From Beutenbergia cavernae DSM 12333 (lineage in GTDB: Bacteria > Actinomycetota > Actinomycetes > Actinomycetales > Beutenbergiaceae), in NCBI RefSeq assembly GCF_000023105.1, contig NC_012669.1:4589025-4653024 (forward strand): a DNA stretch of 64,000 nt, in the 5' to 3' direction. A model generated the notes under the pieces. The model was not told the origin of the DNA, searched no databases, and was given only the letters and a program-made list of their open reading frames with translations. How positions within the stretch are numbered: the first letter of the stretch is position 1; each line of letters starts with the position of its first letter. This document shows, piece by piece, positions 8,296 through 16,598 of the stretch. A program made the translations under genes and the position numbers.

Positions 8296-8301
8296 TATCG
8301 T
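8296..8301 (+). promoter_or_regulatory. Candidate -10 element for the nucleotidyltransferase gene
   Basis: TATCGT at 8296-8301 is identical to the -10 of the VOC operon and ends 7 nt before the GTG at 8309, giving the same leaderless spacing. No clear -35 is visible. Confidence 0.4.
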
Positions 8302-8308
8302 GGCCACG

Positions 8309-8968
8309 GTGACCGGCCTGCCTCCGCCTACACCGCAGCCCTTGTCGGCGTGGCCGCTCCCTCCCGCGGAGTTCGAGCGGTGGTACGGCGGCTGGGATCC
8401 GATCAGCCTCGCCGACGTTGCACGGTTCATGGCCGGGTTCGACAGCCCGTGGTGGGTCGTCGGGGGCTGGGCGCTGGAAAAGTTCACGCCGCTCGACCGC
8501 GCCCATGACGACCTCGACATCTCCGTCGCATCCCACGACGCTGACCACCTTCGACGATTCCTCCGCGATCGTGGCTGGACGACGTGGAACATGGACTCGG
8601 GCTGGCTGCGCCCCTACGACGAGCGCTTCCGCGAGATTCGTCCCTCCAGCAGCATCTGGGTGCGTGCCGACGCCGGGTCGCCCTGGGTGCTCGACGTTCC
8701 TCTGACGCCGTTCCGGGACGGACAGTGGACGAACAAGAAGCTCCCGGACCAGGCCATGTCTCTGGACGACGCGACGTGGGTGTCCGACGATGGCCTGCGT
8801 TACCTCAACCCCGAGATCGTGCTCTTCATGAAGGCCGCTCAGGCGCGGGACAAGGACACCGCTGACGCGGAGGCGGTGCTCCCGCTCCTGGACGACCGGC
8901 GACGCGCCTGGCTGCGGTCGAGCATCGCGAGCACGGCGCCTCACCACCCGTGGGCATCACTGGGCTGA
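8309..8968 (+). CDS. Nucleotidyltransferase-fold protein (aminoglycoside adenylyltransferase-like)
   Basis: A 219-residue protein with the nucleotidyltransferase core WWVVGGWALEKFTPLDRAHDDLDISV: a GG-W motif followed by the D-x-D metal pair. This is the layout of ANT(2'')-like and related AadB-type domains. The tail FLMKAAQARDKDTADAEAVLPLL is the usual helical part that ends this family. The GTG at 8309 is preferred over 8300 because of the -10 spacing. It could adenylylate an aminoglycoside or another small molecule; resistance cannot be inferred from sequence alone. Confidence 0.75.
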   Translation: MTGLPPPTPQPLSAWPLPPAEFERWYGGWDPISLADVARFMAGFDSPWWVVGGWALEKFTPLDRAHDDLDISVASHDADHLRRFLRDRGWTTWNMDSGWLRPYDERFREIRPSSSIWVRADAGSPWVLDVPLTPFRDGQWTNKKLPDQAMSLDDATWVSDDGLRYLNPEIVLFMKAAQARDKDTADAEAVLPLLDDRRRAWLRSSIASTAPHHPWASLG

Positions 8969-8988
8969 GGTCGCCGGGCCTGATGCCG

Positions 8989-10302
8989 TCACGGCGTCAG
9001 CCGGTGCAGGTCACGCGGGAAGAGCGTGACCTCCCGGACGTTGGCCGCACCGACCAACCGCGAGACCCACCGCTCGAGCCCGATCGCGAAGCCGCCGTGC
9101 GGCGGCATGCCGTGCTCGAACGCGGAGAGGTAGTGCCGGTACTCGGACGGCTCCTCCCCGCGCGCTCGGATCGCCGTCAGGTAGTCCGCGTGGCGGTGCA
9201 GCCGCTGTCCCCCGGTCACCAGCTCGACGCCCCGGAAGATGAGGTCGAAGCTGTTGCTCCAGGGGCCACCAGGCTCGGCCCCCGTCCAGGGATGTGTGTA
9301 GAAGGGCCGCTTGCGCATCGGGTAGCCCTCGACGGCGAGGACGTCGCTGCCGAGCTCGTCGCGCGCCCACTCGCCCAGTGCCCGCTCGTGCTCGGGCGCG
9401 AGGTCGGGCTCGTCCGGTGCCGCGCCCACGCGCGCCAGCGCCTCGGCGAAGTGGATGACCGGCACCTCGGCGGGGATGGCGGGGAGCGTGAGGCCGAGGA
9501 GCTCGACGGCGTCGGAAGCCGTACTCCGTACGGCGTCGACCATGCTGGCGAGCGCCCCGCGCAGCACCGCCAGGACGTCACGGTGACCCTCGATGAAGCC
9601 GAGCTCGACGTCGAGCGACGTGTACTCCGCAAGATGCCGCACGGTGTCGTGCGGCTCGGCCCGGAACACCGGTCCGACCTCGTACACCCTCTCGAACACG
9701 CCCACGAGCTGCTGCTTGTAGAACTGCGGGCTCTGCGCGAGGTACGCGGGGCGGCCGAAGTAGTCGACGCCGAACACGTTCGCCCCGGACTCCGTGGCCG
9801 TGGCGACGAGCTTGGGGCTGCGGACCTCCGTGAAGGCGCGCGCGTCGAGGTACGACCGGAAGCCCTTCAGGGACGCCGCCGCGATCTCCCACCGAGCGCG
9901 CATCACCGGGTGCCGCCACGCCACCGCCGCGTTCTCGAGCAGCACGGGCAGCGACGCGTCGAGCTTCGGCCGCCACAGCTCCACGGGCGGCGTGGCCGCG
10001 GCGTCGCTCAGCGCGGTGATGGTCGGCGTCGTGATCTCGACGCCGCCCGGAGCCTGCGCGTTCGCCGTCGCCACCCCCGTCACCTCCACCGGTGTCTCCT
10101 CCGGCGGAACCGCCGGGACGCCGTCGTCGGGACGGATGACCACCTGGGCGAGGCCGGACCGGTCGCGGACGACCAGGAACGTCACGCGGGCGAGCTCCCG
10201 CCGTCGGTGGACGTGCCCTCGGAGCGTCACGACGCCGCCGGGCGAGGCTGCGGCCAGCTCGGCGGCGAGCGTGCGCCGGCTCGGGGATACGGGTGGTCTC
10301 AT
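8989..10302 (-). CDS. aspS: Archaeal-type aspartyl-tRNA synthetase, possibly non-discriminating (aspS2)
   Basis: A 437-residue class II synthetase with an N-terminal OB fold (VVTLRGHVHRRRELARVTFLVVRD), then the AspRS signature YLAQSPQFYKQ, motif 2 (FRAEPHDTVRHLAEYTSLDVE) and motif 3 (GFAIGLERWVSRL). It lacks the ~100-residue GAD insertion of ordinary bacterial AspRS (about 590 residues), so it is the short archaeal/eukaryotic type. Such enzymes are often non-discriminating and charge tRNA-Asn with Asp for GatCAB. A high-GC actinobacterium would be expected to carry a standard aspS elsewhere. The leader (10303-10459) folds as a T-box, so expression probably follows tRNA charging. An extra synthetase can also serve as inhibitor resistance. 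Confidence 0.88.
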   Translation of the reverse strand: MRPPVSPSRRTLAAELAAASPGGVVTLRGHVHRRRELARVTFLVVRDRSGLAQVVIRPDDGVPAVPPEETPVEVTGVATANAQAPGGVEITTPTITALSDAAATPPVELWRPKLDASLPVLLENAAVAWRHPVMRARWEIAAASLKGFRSYLDARAFTEVRSPKLVATATESGANVFGVDYFGRPAYLAQSPQFYKQQLVGVFERVYEVGPVFRAEPHDTVRHLAEYTSLDVELGFIEGHRDVLAVLRGALASMVDAVRSTASDAVELLGLTLPAIPAEVPVIHFAEALARVGAAPDEPDLAPEHERALGEWARDELGSDVLAVEGYPMRKRPFYTHPWTGAEPGGPWSNSFDLIFRGVELVTGGQRLHRHADYLTAIRARGEEPSEYRHYLSAFEHGMPPHGGFAIGLERWVSRLVGAANVREVTLFPRDLHRLTP

Positions 10303-10459
10303 GTCTCCTCCAGGTGTCGAACGCCCTGGAGGTGTGGGCGGGGGCTAGGTCGCGGTGCCACCACACCTTCGCCGGCTGACGCCGGCCTCTCGTCGGTCCG
10401 CCGATCCGCGCGGGCACCCGTTCCGTGCTCGGACGAGGGTCGTCACTCCTCCGGGTGCC
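10303..10459 (-). promoter_or_regulatory. T-box riboswitch leader, translational type, upstream of aspS2
   Basis: Read on the minus strand, the leader contains GTGGCACCGCG (10351-10361), which matches the T-box core GTGG-N-ACCGCG. Two exclusive helices are visible. The anti-sequestrator pairs AGGTGTGG (10361-10368) with CCACACCT (10330-10337). The sequestrator pairs CCTCCAGG (10325-10332) with CCTGGAGG (10307-10314), which masks the ribosome site GGAGGAG (10305-10311). A Stem I candidate pairs GGCACCCG (10452-10459) with CGGGTGCC (10413-10420). The likely specifier is AAC (Asn) at 10420-10422, next to the base of Stem I; GAC (Asp) also occurs inside. Uncharged tRNA would free the ribosome site. 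Confidence 0.8.
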
Positions 10460-10465
10460 GAGCCC

Positions 10466-10471
10466 AGGCTA
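10466..10471 (-). promoter_or_regulatory. -10 element of the T-box/aspS2 transcript
   Basis: TAGCCT on the minus strand ends 6 nt before the first base of Stem I at 10459. The predicted RNA therefore starts at or one base before the T-box fold. No strong -35 is seen 17 bp upstream. Confidence 0.45.
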
Positions 10472-10488
10472 CCCAACGCCCGGGCCGG

Positions 10489-11301
10489 TCACGTGCCTCC
10501 GGGCCGGACCCAGTCGCGGTTCTCGCGCAGGAGCGTGAACCCGGCCGACCGGTAGAGCGCCACGGCAGGAGCGAGCGAGGAGGGGGTCACGACGGCGACG
10601 GCGCTCGCGCCCCGGTCGACGAGGGCCGCGCAGGCGCCGAGGACGGCGTGGCGACCGTAGCCGTGCCCGCGATGGTCGGCATGCGTGCCGACGGGTTCGA
10701 GCAGCCCGCACCTGCCGACGCCCGCGAACCAGCCCGTCGCAGTCGCTGCGGGCTCGCCCGCCGGCGTGCGCACGAGCGTCTCCACGGCCAGGGCGCCGGC
10801 CGGTGAGCCCTTCATCGCGTGCCAACGATCAAGGGTGAACGTCGATCCGGGCCACGCGGACCGATGCACCATGACCCGGTCGGCGGCATTGGCCTCAGTC
10901 ACCTGCACAGCCCGGCTCGACACCTCCCGCGGCGTCCACGACAACACCGTCCAGGAGTCCTCCGCGCGATCCCACCCCGGCACCGGCAGGCCGTCGGAGG
11001 AGTCGTTGCCGTCCACCAGGAGCGCCTCGGCGTCCTCTGCAAGCGCTGCGAGGTCGGCGCCGGGCGCCGTGGTCACGCGCAGCACCGGACCATCGAGGAA
11101 GCCGACCGCCGCCGGCGTCCCGCCGTCGGTCCAGAGGTGGACGGCGGCGTCGTCGAGCCGGAGGTACCACCCCACGTCGCCCGGGTGGAGGCCGCCGACC
11201 GGGGCATCGGGCGGCGTCCACTCGCAGAGCGCGCGCAGCGCCGGGCCGGTCTCGGCGGCGGTCAAGCGGAATCGCGCGAGGGACGTCATGGGCCGAATCA
11301 T
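10489..11301 (-). CDS. GNAT-family N-acetyltransferase
   Basis: A protein of about 270 residues whose C-terminal half is a GNAT domain: the acetyl-CoA loop appears as THADHRGHGYGRHAVLGACAALVDRGASAVAVV (R/Q-x-x-G-x-G/A type), followed by ALYRSAGFTLLRENRDWVRP. The N-terminal half (LTAAETGPALRALCEW, then WYLRLDDAAVHLW) looks like a degenerate second GNAT copy, common in Actinobacteria. The start is uncertain: ATG at 11301 (MIRPM) or 11289 (MTSLAR); neither has a clear ribosome site. It lies upstream of, and in the same direction as, the T-box-aspS2 unit. Substrate unknown. Confidence 0.8.
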   Translation of the reverse strand: MIRPMTSLARFRLTAAETGPALRALCEWTPPDAPVGGLHPGDVGWYLRLDDAAVHLWTDGGTPAAVGFLDGPVLRVTTAPGADLAALAEDAEALLVDGNDSSDGLPVPGWDRAEDSWTVLSWTPREVSSRAVQVTEANAADRVMVHRSAWPGSTFTLDRWHAMKGSPAGALAVETLVRTPAGEPAATATGWFAGVGRCGLLEPVGTHADHRGHGYGRHAVLGACAALVDRGASAVAVVTPSSLAPAVALYRSAGFTLLRENRDWVRPGGT

Positions 11302-11431
11302 GGGCCGACGGCGCAGCGTGGCTCCATCGCTTTTCGGCCGCCGCCTCCCGATGCCCCCGCCGTGGCGGCTTCCGTTGCCGCTACGACAACGCATCCTCCA
11401 CGTGCCGGCGCGTTCCGCTGCGGGTCGACAC

Positions 11432-12274
11432 TCAGGCCGACGACGGCGTCGCCCCCACCACCGAGAGGAGCTGGAGCTTCTCGTAGCTCTCGCTCCCCGG
11501 CGTGGCCGTGTAGACGAGGAGGGAGTGGGACTGCTCCGGGTCGTGGAGGATCTGGCAGCTCACCTCGAGCAGCCCGACGGTGGGGTGCTGGAACCGCTTC
11601 ACCTCGTTCGGCGTGATGCCGACCTCGTGCTTCTTCCACACGATGCGGAACTCCTCGCTCTGGGCCGTGAGCAGCTCCGCGAGGTGCGCGGCCCTGGAGT
11701 CCGGCCCGCGCAGGGCGAGCACACCGCGGAGCCCTGAGGCGTACATCCGCGTATAGAACGCGTGATCCTCGGCCGGGTAGAGGTCCCGAACGGTCGGGTC
11801 CGTGAACCAGCGGTATCCGATGCTCCGCGCCGGCCCGGTGAACCGGGTCAGGTCACCGACGAGCGCGACGCCGAGCGGCGTCTGCCGGAGCGTCTCGCCG
11901 AGCTCGGTGACGATCTCGGCCGGGGTGTCGGCGAGCCGGTCGAAGATCCGCAGCATCCCGGGGCTCACGTGGTGACTCCCCGAGTTTCGGGCTGGGGCCT
12001 GGTGTCCGGCGAGGCGGAAGAGGTGGTCATGCTCGTCGCGGGAGAGGTGCAGCCCCTGCGCGATCGACGCGATCATCTGCTCCGACGGCTGCGGGCCGCG
12101 CTCCCGTTCCAGCCGCGAGTAGTAGTCGGTCGACATGTGGCACAGCAGCGCGACCTCCTCCCGCCGCAACCCGCGGGTCCGACGACGTTGCCCACGCGGG
12201 AGTCCGACGTCCTCCGGCTGCAGCACCCCCCGGCGGCCGCGGAGGAACTCCGCCAGCCCTGCGCGATCGATCAT
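11432..12274 (-). CDS. XRE-family regulator with MmyB-like ligand-binding domain
   Basis: A 280-residue protein with an N-terminal HTH (GLRREEVALLCHMSTDYYSRLERERGPQPSEQMIASIAQGL) and a C-terminal MmyB-like/MLTR ligand-binding domain (LGETLRQTPLGVALVGDLTRFTGPARSIGYRWF, then HPTVGLLEVSC). GGGGAGG lies 9 nt before the ATG at 12274, which decides the start. The gene is divergent from an SDR gene, and this regulator type is very often found next to an SDR it controls. The effector may be a fatty acid or the SDR substrate, as suggested for the MmyB-like fold. Confidence 0.92.
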   Translation of the reverse strand: MIDRAGLAEFLRGRRGVLQPEDVGLPRGQRRRTRGLRREEVALLCHMSTDYYSRLERERGPQPSEQMIASIAQGLHLSRDEHDHLFRLAGHQAPARNSGSHHVSPGMLRIFDRLADTPAEIVTELGETLRQTPLGVALVGDLTRFTGPARSIGYRWFTDPTVRDLYPAEDHAFYTRMYASGLRGVLALRGPDSRAAHLAELLTAQSEEFRIVWKKHEVGITPNEVKRFQHPTVGLLEVSCQILHDPEQSHSLLVYTATPGSESYEKLQLLSVVGATPSSA

Positions 12275-12412
12275 GCGTGCCATCCTCCCCCGCACCGGAC
12301 CGGCACCACATCGCTGAGCCTGGGATCGGCAGGCCGTGGATAACGCCCGTGGCGCCGGGCACGCTCGTGGTCAGGCGCCGAACGGGTGCCCGTCGCGACA
12401 CAGGAGACACAC

Positions 12413-13351
12413 ATGACCCGCAGGCAGGACGACATTTCGGTTCCCGACCTCTCGGGAAGGCGAGCGGTGGTCACGGGCGCGAGCGACGGCGTCGGGCTGG
12501 CCATCGCGACCAGGCTCGCCGGCGCGGGTGCCGAGGTGGTCATGCCGGTCCGGAACGCACGCAAGGGTGAGGCGGCGCTCACGAGGATCCGCGAGCGGCA
12601 CCCGGCGGCGAAGCTCGTGCTGCGGGAGCTGGACCTGTCCTCGCTGGCCTCGGTCGCCGCACTCGGCGAGACGCTGCGCGCCGACGGGGCTCCGATCCAC
12701 CTCCTCGTCAACAACGCGGGTGTCATGACTCCGCCTGAGCGGCAGACCACCGCCGACGGGTTCGAGCTGCAGTTCGGCACGAACCATCTGGGTCATGTGG
12801 CGCTGACGGCCCATCTGCTGCCGCTGCTGAAGGCGGGACGCGCCCGGGTGACTTCGCAGGCGAGCATCGCGGCGCGTCGTGGCGCGATCAACTGGGACGA
12901 CCTGAACTGGGAGCGCTCCTACGACGGCATGCGCTCGTACCGGCAGTCGAAGATCGCGGTCGGGCTGTTCGGCCTCGAGCTCAGCCGCCGCAGTCGGGCC
13001 GCTGGGTGGGGGATCACCAGCAACATCTCCCACCCCGGCGTCGCTCCGACCAGCTTGCTCGCGGCGCGCCCCGAGGTGGGCCGCGGGCAGGACACGCGCG
13101 ACGTGCGGTTGATCCGCTGGCTCTCGGCACGCGGCCTGATCGTGGGCACCGTGGAGAGTGCGAAGCTCCCGGCGCTCTTGGCGGCGACCTCGCCGGAGGC
13201 GAAGGACGGCGGGTTCTACGGGCCGCAGTGGCCGGGGAACATGGGAGGTCCGCCTGGGTCGCAGCGCTTGTGGGCGCCCTTGCGCCGGGACGCGGACGCC
13301 GCGCGCCTGTGGTCGGTGTCCGAGGAGCTGACGGGCGTCACCTTCGCGTAG
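12413..13351 (+). CDS. Short-chain dehydrogenase/reductase (SDR), retinol-dehydrogenase-like
   Basis: A 312-residue Rossmann enzyme with TGASDGVG for the cofactor, NNAG in LLVNNAGVM, catalytic Ser in TSQAS and YRQSK as the Y-x3-K pair. Length and the [23 protein letters not shown] segment fit the extended SDRs related to retinol dehydrogenase and WW-domain oxidoreductase. The ATG at 12413 was chosen because AGGAGA lies 8 nt upstream. It is divergent from the MmyB-like XRE gene, which probably regulates it. Substrate unknown. Confidence 0.92.
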   Translation: MTRRQDDISVPDLSGRRAVVTGASDGVGLAIATRLAGAGAEVVMPVRNARKGEAALTRIRERHPAAKLVLRELDLSSLASVAALGETLRADGAPIHLLVNNAGVMTPPERQTTADGFELQFGTNHLGHVALTAHLLPLLKAGRARVTSQASIAARRGAINWDDLNWERSYDGMRSYRQSKIAVGLFGLELSRRSRAAGWGITSNISHPGVAPTSLLAARPEVGRGQDTRDVRLIRWLSARGLIVGTVESAKLPALLAATSPEAKDGGFYGPQWPGNMGGPPGSQRLWAPLRRDADAARLWSVSEELTGVTFA

Positions 13352-13464
13352 GTCGCGGCCGTGGCCGGTTGCAACGGCGTGACCGCTGCGTCGAGCTCGG
13401 ACAGCCAGCAGCGGTACGAGCGGTCAGCCCGGTGACAGCAGCCGCGGTGACGTCTCCGTCCGCC

Positions 13465-14838
13465 CTACCAGGCCCCACCGGCGCTGGACTCCTGCGCCAT
13501 GTCGACGAACCTCGCGTAGTGCCCCTGGAAGGCCACGACGATGGTGTCCGTGGGGCCGTTGCGGTGCTTCGCCACGATGACGTCTGCCTCGCCCGCGCGC
13601 GGAGACTCCTTCTCGTACGCGTCGTCGCGGTGCAGCAGGATCACCATGTCCGCGTCCTGCTCGATGCTGCCCGATTCGCGGAGGTCGCTCATCTGCGGCC
13701 GCTTGTCGGTCCGCTGCTCGGCACCACGGTTCAGCTGCGAGACCGCGATCACCGGCACCTCGAGCTCCTTCGCGAGGAGCTTGAGCGCCCGGGAGAACTC
13801 CGACACCTCCTGCTGCCTCGACTCCACCCGCTTGCCCGAGCTCATGAGCTGCAGGTAGTCGATGATCACGAGCCGCAGCCCGTGCCTCTGCTTGAGCCGC
13901 CGCGCCTTCGCCCGGATCTCCATCAGCGACATGTTCGGCGAGTCGTCGATGAACAGCGGCGCATCGGACACCGCGCTCATCGTGGACGCGAGCCGCGTCC
14001 AGTCGCGGTCCTCCATCGGACCCTTGCGCAGCTTCTGCAGCGGCACCCCAGCCTCCGCGGCGAGCAGGCGCATGACGATCTCGTTGCTGCTCATCTCCAG
14101 GGAGAAGATCGCGCTAGCCATGCCGTGCTTCACCGACGCCGCCCGGGCGATGTCCAGCGACAGCGTCGACTTGCCCATCGCGGGCCGTGCCGCGACGACG
14201 ATCATCTGACCCGGGTGCAGCCCGTTCGTGAGCCGGTCGAGCTCGGCGAACCCCGTGGGCACTCCCACGAGCCCGCCGCTGCGGTTCACGGCGTGCTCGA
14301 TCTCGTCCATCGTGCCGTTGATGATGTCCCGCAGCGGCCGGTAGTCCTCGCTCGTGCGGCGCTCCGTGACGGCGTAGATCTCGGCCTGGGCGGTGTTGAC
14401 CAGCTCGTCGACGTCGCCGCCGTCGGTGGCGTACCCGAGCTGCACGATCCGCGTGCCCGCCTCGACCAGCTTGCGGAGCACGCTCCGCTCCCGCACGATC
14501 CGCGCGTAGTACCCGGCGTTCGCGGCCGTCGGCACCGCCGAGATCAGCGTGTGCAGGTAGGCCGACCCGCCGACCCGGGCCAGTAGGCCCCTCTTCGTCA
14601 GCTCATCCGAGACCGTGATGGCGTCGGTCGGCTGACCGCGCCCGTACAGGTCGAGGATCGCCTCGTAGACCATCTCGTGCGCCGGGCGGTAGAAGTCCTG
14701 CGCGCGCAGCACCTCGACGACGTCGGCGATCGCGTCCTTCGACAGCAGCATGCCGCCCAGCGCACTCTGCTCAGCCGCCACGTCCTGCGGCGGGGTGCGA
14801 TCGAAGTCTGACCTCGGTTCGGCGTCGACGGCGGTCAT
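13465..14838 (-). CDS. dnaB: Replicative DNA helicase DnaB
   Basis: A 457-residue replicative helicase. The N-terminal domain (AEQSALGGMLLSKDAIADVVEVLRAQDFYRPAHEMVYEAILDL) binds primase. The RecA-like motor has Walker A ARPAMGKS at 217-224, Walker B LVIIDYLQL, and the GAEQR and RESGSIEQDAD motifs before the arginine finger region. It forms the hexamer that unwinds DNA at the fork. No intein interrupts it, unlike several actinobacterial dnaB genes. GAGGAGAGAGGGG precedes the ATG at 14838. It sits in the conserved order with rplI-rpsR-ssb-rpsF. The upstream spacer carries a cluster of DnaA-box-like repeats. Confidence 0.97.
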   Translation of the reverse strand: MTAVDAEPRSDFDRTPPQDVAAEQSALGGMLLSKDAIADVVEVLRAQDFYRPAHEMVYEAILDLYGRGQPTDAITVSDELTKRGLLARVGGSAYLHTLISAVPTAANAGYYARIVRERSVLRKLVEAGTRIVQLGYATDGGDVDELVNTAQAEIYAVTERRTSEDYRPLRDIINGTMDEIEHAVNRSGGLVGVPTGFAELDRLTNGLHPGQMIVVAARPAMGKSTLSLDIARAASVKHGMASAIFSLEMSSNEIVMRLLAAEAGVPLQKLRKGPMEDRDWTRLASTMSAVSDAPLFIDDSPNMSLMEIRAKARRLKQRHGLRLVIIDYLQLMSSGKRVESRQQEVSEFSRALKLLAKELEVPVIAVSQLNRGAEQRTDKRPQMSDLRESGSIEQDADMVILLHRDDAYEKESPRAGEADVIVAKHRNGPTDTIVVAFQGHYARFVDMAQESSAGGAW

Positions 14839-14984
14839 GAAGCCCCTCTCTCCTCGAACACCAGTTGTACCCGAGGGCACCCACAACGACCCTGACGCCT
14901 CTCCGGCAGATCACGCTTCCACCGGGACCGGGCCACGCTAGGGCCCCGCCGGCACGGCGCGCGAGTCGGGTGGTGCACCGACCC

Positions 14985-15147
14985 TGTGGACGAGCCGCCC
15001 TGCCCTGTGGGCGCGCTGTGGACGACGACGCAACCGCGCTGTGGACGACACTCCGCGTCCGTCCACACCTGTGTGGATCCCCTGTGGACGACGCGCCGCG
15101 AGCCCCGCAAGCACGCGGATCCGCGCACGCCGACACCCTGTGGATCC
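14985..15147. other. Cluster of DnaA-box-like 9-mers between dnaB and the MATE gene
   Basis: The 368-bp spacer 14839-15206 holds no gene. It contains TGTGGACGA four times (14985-14993, 15017-15025, 15040-15048, 15083-15091), TGTGGATCC twice (15072-15080, 15139-15147) and one inverted TGTGGACGG (15059-15067, minus strand). The complement TCGTCCACA differs by one base from the actinobacterial DnaA box TTGTCCACA. Nearly all copies have the same orientation. DnaA binding could titrate the initiator or regulate dnaB or the MATE gene; it does not look like an origin because no AT-rich unwinding region is present. Confidence 0.6.
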
Positions 15148-15206
15148 CGCGTCCACGAGAAGAGCCGCCGCGACACGCCGACGGCGCCGAATGCCACTCT
15201 GGGGGC

Positions 15207-16589
15207 GTGCGCGGACGAGACAGGACCCGGGAGGGCGACGCCTCGCCGTCGGGCACCGGCCTCGCGCCCGGCGAACGACGGCGGCTCGACCGCCAGATCC
15301 TCGCCCTCGCCGTCCCCGCGCTCGGCGCGCTCGTCGCCGAGCCGCTGTTCGTGCTCGTCGACTCCGCGATCGTCGGCCACCTCGGCACCGCGCAGCTCGC
15401 CGGGCTCTCGCTCGCGTCCACTCTGCTCGTCACGATCGTCGGACTCGCGGTGTTCCTGGCGTACGCGACGACGGCGGCCGTGGCCCGGCGCGTCGGCGCC
15501 GGCCAGGTGCGGGAGGCGATGCAGTCCGGCGTCGACGGCATGTGGCTCGCCACCGGCCTCGGCGTGGTCCTCGCCGGCGTGCTGCTCGTCGTCGCCCCGT
15601 GGGCGGTCGGCGCGATGGGCGGGGCCGACGACGTCGCTCGCCACGCCGTCGTCTACCTGCGCTGGTCCTCGCTCGGCCTGCCAGGGATGCTGATCGTCCT
15701 CGCCTCGACCGGGGTGCTGCGCGGCCTGCAGGACACCCGCACACCGCTGTGGGTCGCGGCGGGCGGCGCCGCCCTCAACGCCGTCCTCAACGTGGTGCTC
15801 GTGTACGGCGCCGGGCTCGGCATCGCGGGCTCCGGCATCGGCACGGCGATCGCGCAGACGGCGATGGGTGCGGTGCTCGCCGTGGTCGTGGTGCGGGGCG
15901 CCCGGCGACACGGCGCCTCGTTGCGCCCCGCCGCCGGCGGCATCTGGGCCAACGCCCGCGCGGGCGCACCGCTGTTCGTCCGGACGCTCTCGCTGCGCCT
16001 GGCGATCCTGGTCACGGTGTTCGTCGCCACCGGGCTGGGCGAGGTGACGCTCGCGGGGTACCAGGTCGTCAACGCCGTGTGGCTGCTCGCGGCCTTCGCC
16101 CTCGACGCCCTCGCGATCGCCGCCCAGGCACTCGTCGGGCACGGTCTCGGCGCCGGCGACGTCCCGCGCGTCCGCGCCCTCCTGCGCCGCTCCCTGCAGT
16201 GGGGGGTGGGCGCGGGCGCAGTGCTCGGCGTCGTCATGGCGGCCGGCGGCTGGTGGTTCGCGCTGCTGTTCACGACCGACCCGCAGGTGCGGACCGCCGT
16301 CGCCCTCGGGATGGCCGTGTGCGGGCTGCTGCTCCCGATGGCGGGCTGGGTGTTCGTGCTCGACGGCGTCCTCATCGGCGCCGGCGACGGCCGCTACCTC
16401 GCGTGGGCCGGCATGCTCACGCTCGTCGCGTACGTGCCGTTCGCGCTCGCCGTCCGGGCGTGGGCTCCCGACGGCGCCGCCGGACTCGCGTGGCTGTGGC
16501 TCGCCTTCGCCGGGGTCTTCATGGCGGCCCGGGCGCTCACCACCGGGCTGCGCGCGCGGGGGTCCCGCTGGATGGTCACCGGGGTCTGA
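15207..16589 (+). CDS. MATE-family efflux transporter (DinF-like)
   Basis: A 460-residue membrane protein with twelve hydrophobic helices in two related halves. The first half shows ALAVPALGALVAEPLFVLVDSAIVGHLGTAQLAGLSLAST, a hallmark of DinF-type MATE proteins, and the second half repeats the pattern at QVVNAVWLLAAFALDALAIAAQALVGHGLG. These proteins export cationic or hydrophobic compounds using Na+ or H+ gradients. The GTG at 15207, after a run of G's, is the most likely start; the open frame upstream runs through the DnaA-box cluster and is not coding. A MATE gene next to dnaB and rplI is a conserved arrangement in Actinobacteria. Confidence 0.93.
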   Translation: MRGRDRTREGDASPSGTGLAPGERRRLDRQILALAVPALGALVAEPLFVLVDSAIVGHLGTAQLAGLSLASTLLVTIVGLAVFLAYATTAAVARRVGAGQVREAMQSGVDGMWLATGLGVVLAGVLLVVAPWAVGAMGGADDVARHAVVYLRWSSLGLPGMLIVLASTGVLRGLQDTRTPLWVAAGGAALNAVLNVVLVYGAGLGIAGSGIGTAIAQTAMGAVLAVVVVRGARRHGASLRPAAGGIWANARAGAPLFVRTLSLRLAILVTVFVATGLGEVTLAGYQVVNAVWLLAAFALDALAIAAQALVGHGLGAGDVPRVRALLRRSLQWGVGAGAVLGVVMAAGGWWFALLFTTDPQVRTAVALGMAVCGLLLPMAGWVFVLDGVLIGAGDGRYLAWAGMLTLVAYVPFALAVRAWAPDGAAGLAWLWLAFAGVFMAARALTTGLRARGSRWMVTGV

Positions 16590-16598
16590 GGCCGGGCA

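Noticed and set aside
8950-10806. 618-residue plus-strand frame
   Set aside because: Shadow of the aspartyl-tRNA synthetase and its T-box leader; no recognisable motif.
13006-14586. 526-residue plus-strand frame
   Set aside because: Antisense to dnaB and overlapping the SDR in another frame; low-complexity Arg/His/Asp sequence.
14839-15206. Possible replication origin
   Set aside because: DnaA-like boxes are present, but there is no AT-rich unwinding region and dnaA and dnaN do not flank it.
14865-15206. N-terminal extension of the MATE protein
   Set aside because: It would translate the DnaA-box repeats into CGRAVDD-like peptides, and MATE proteins begin near residue 1 of the GTG 15207 start.
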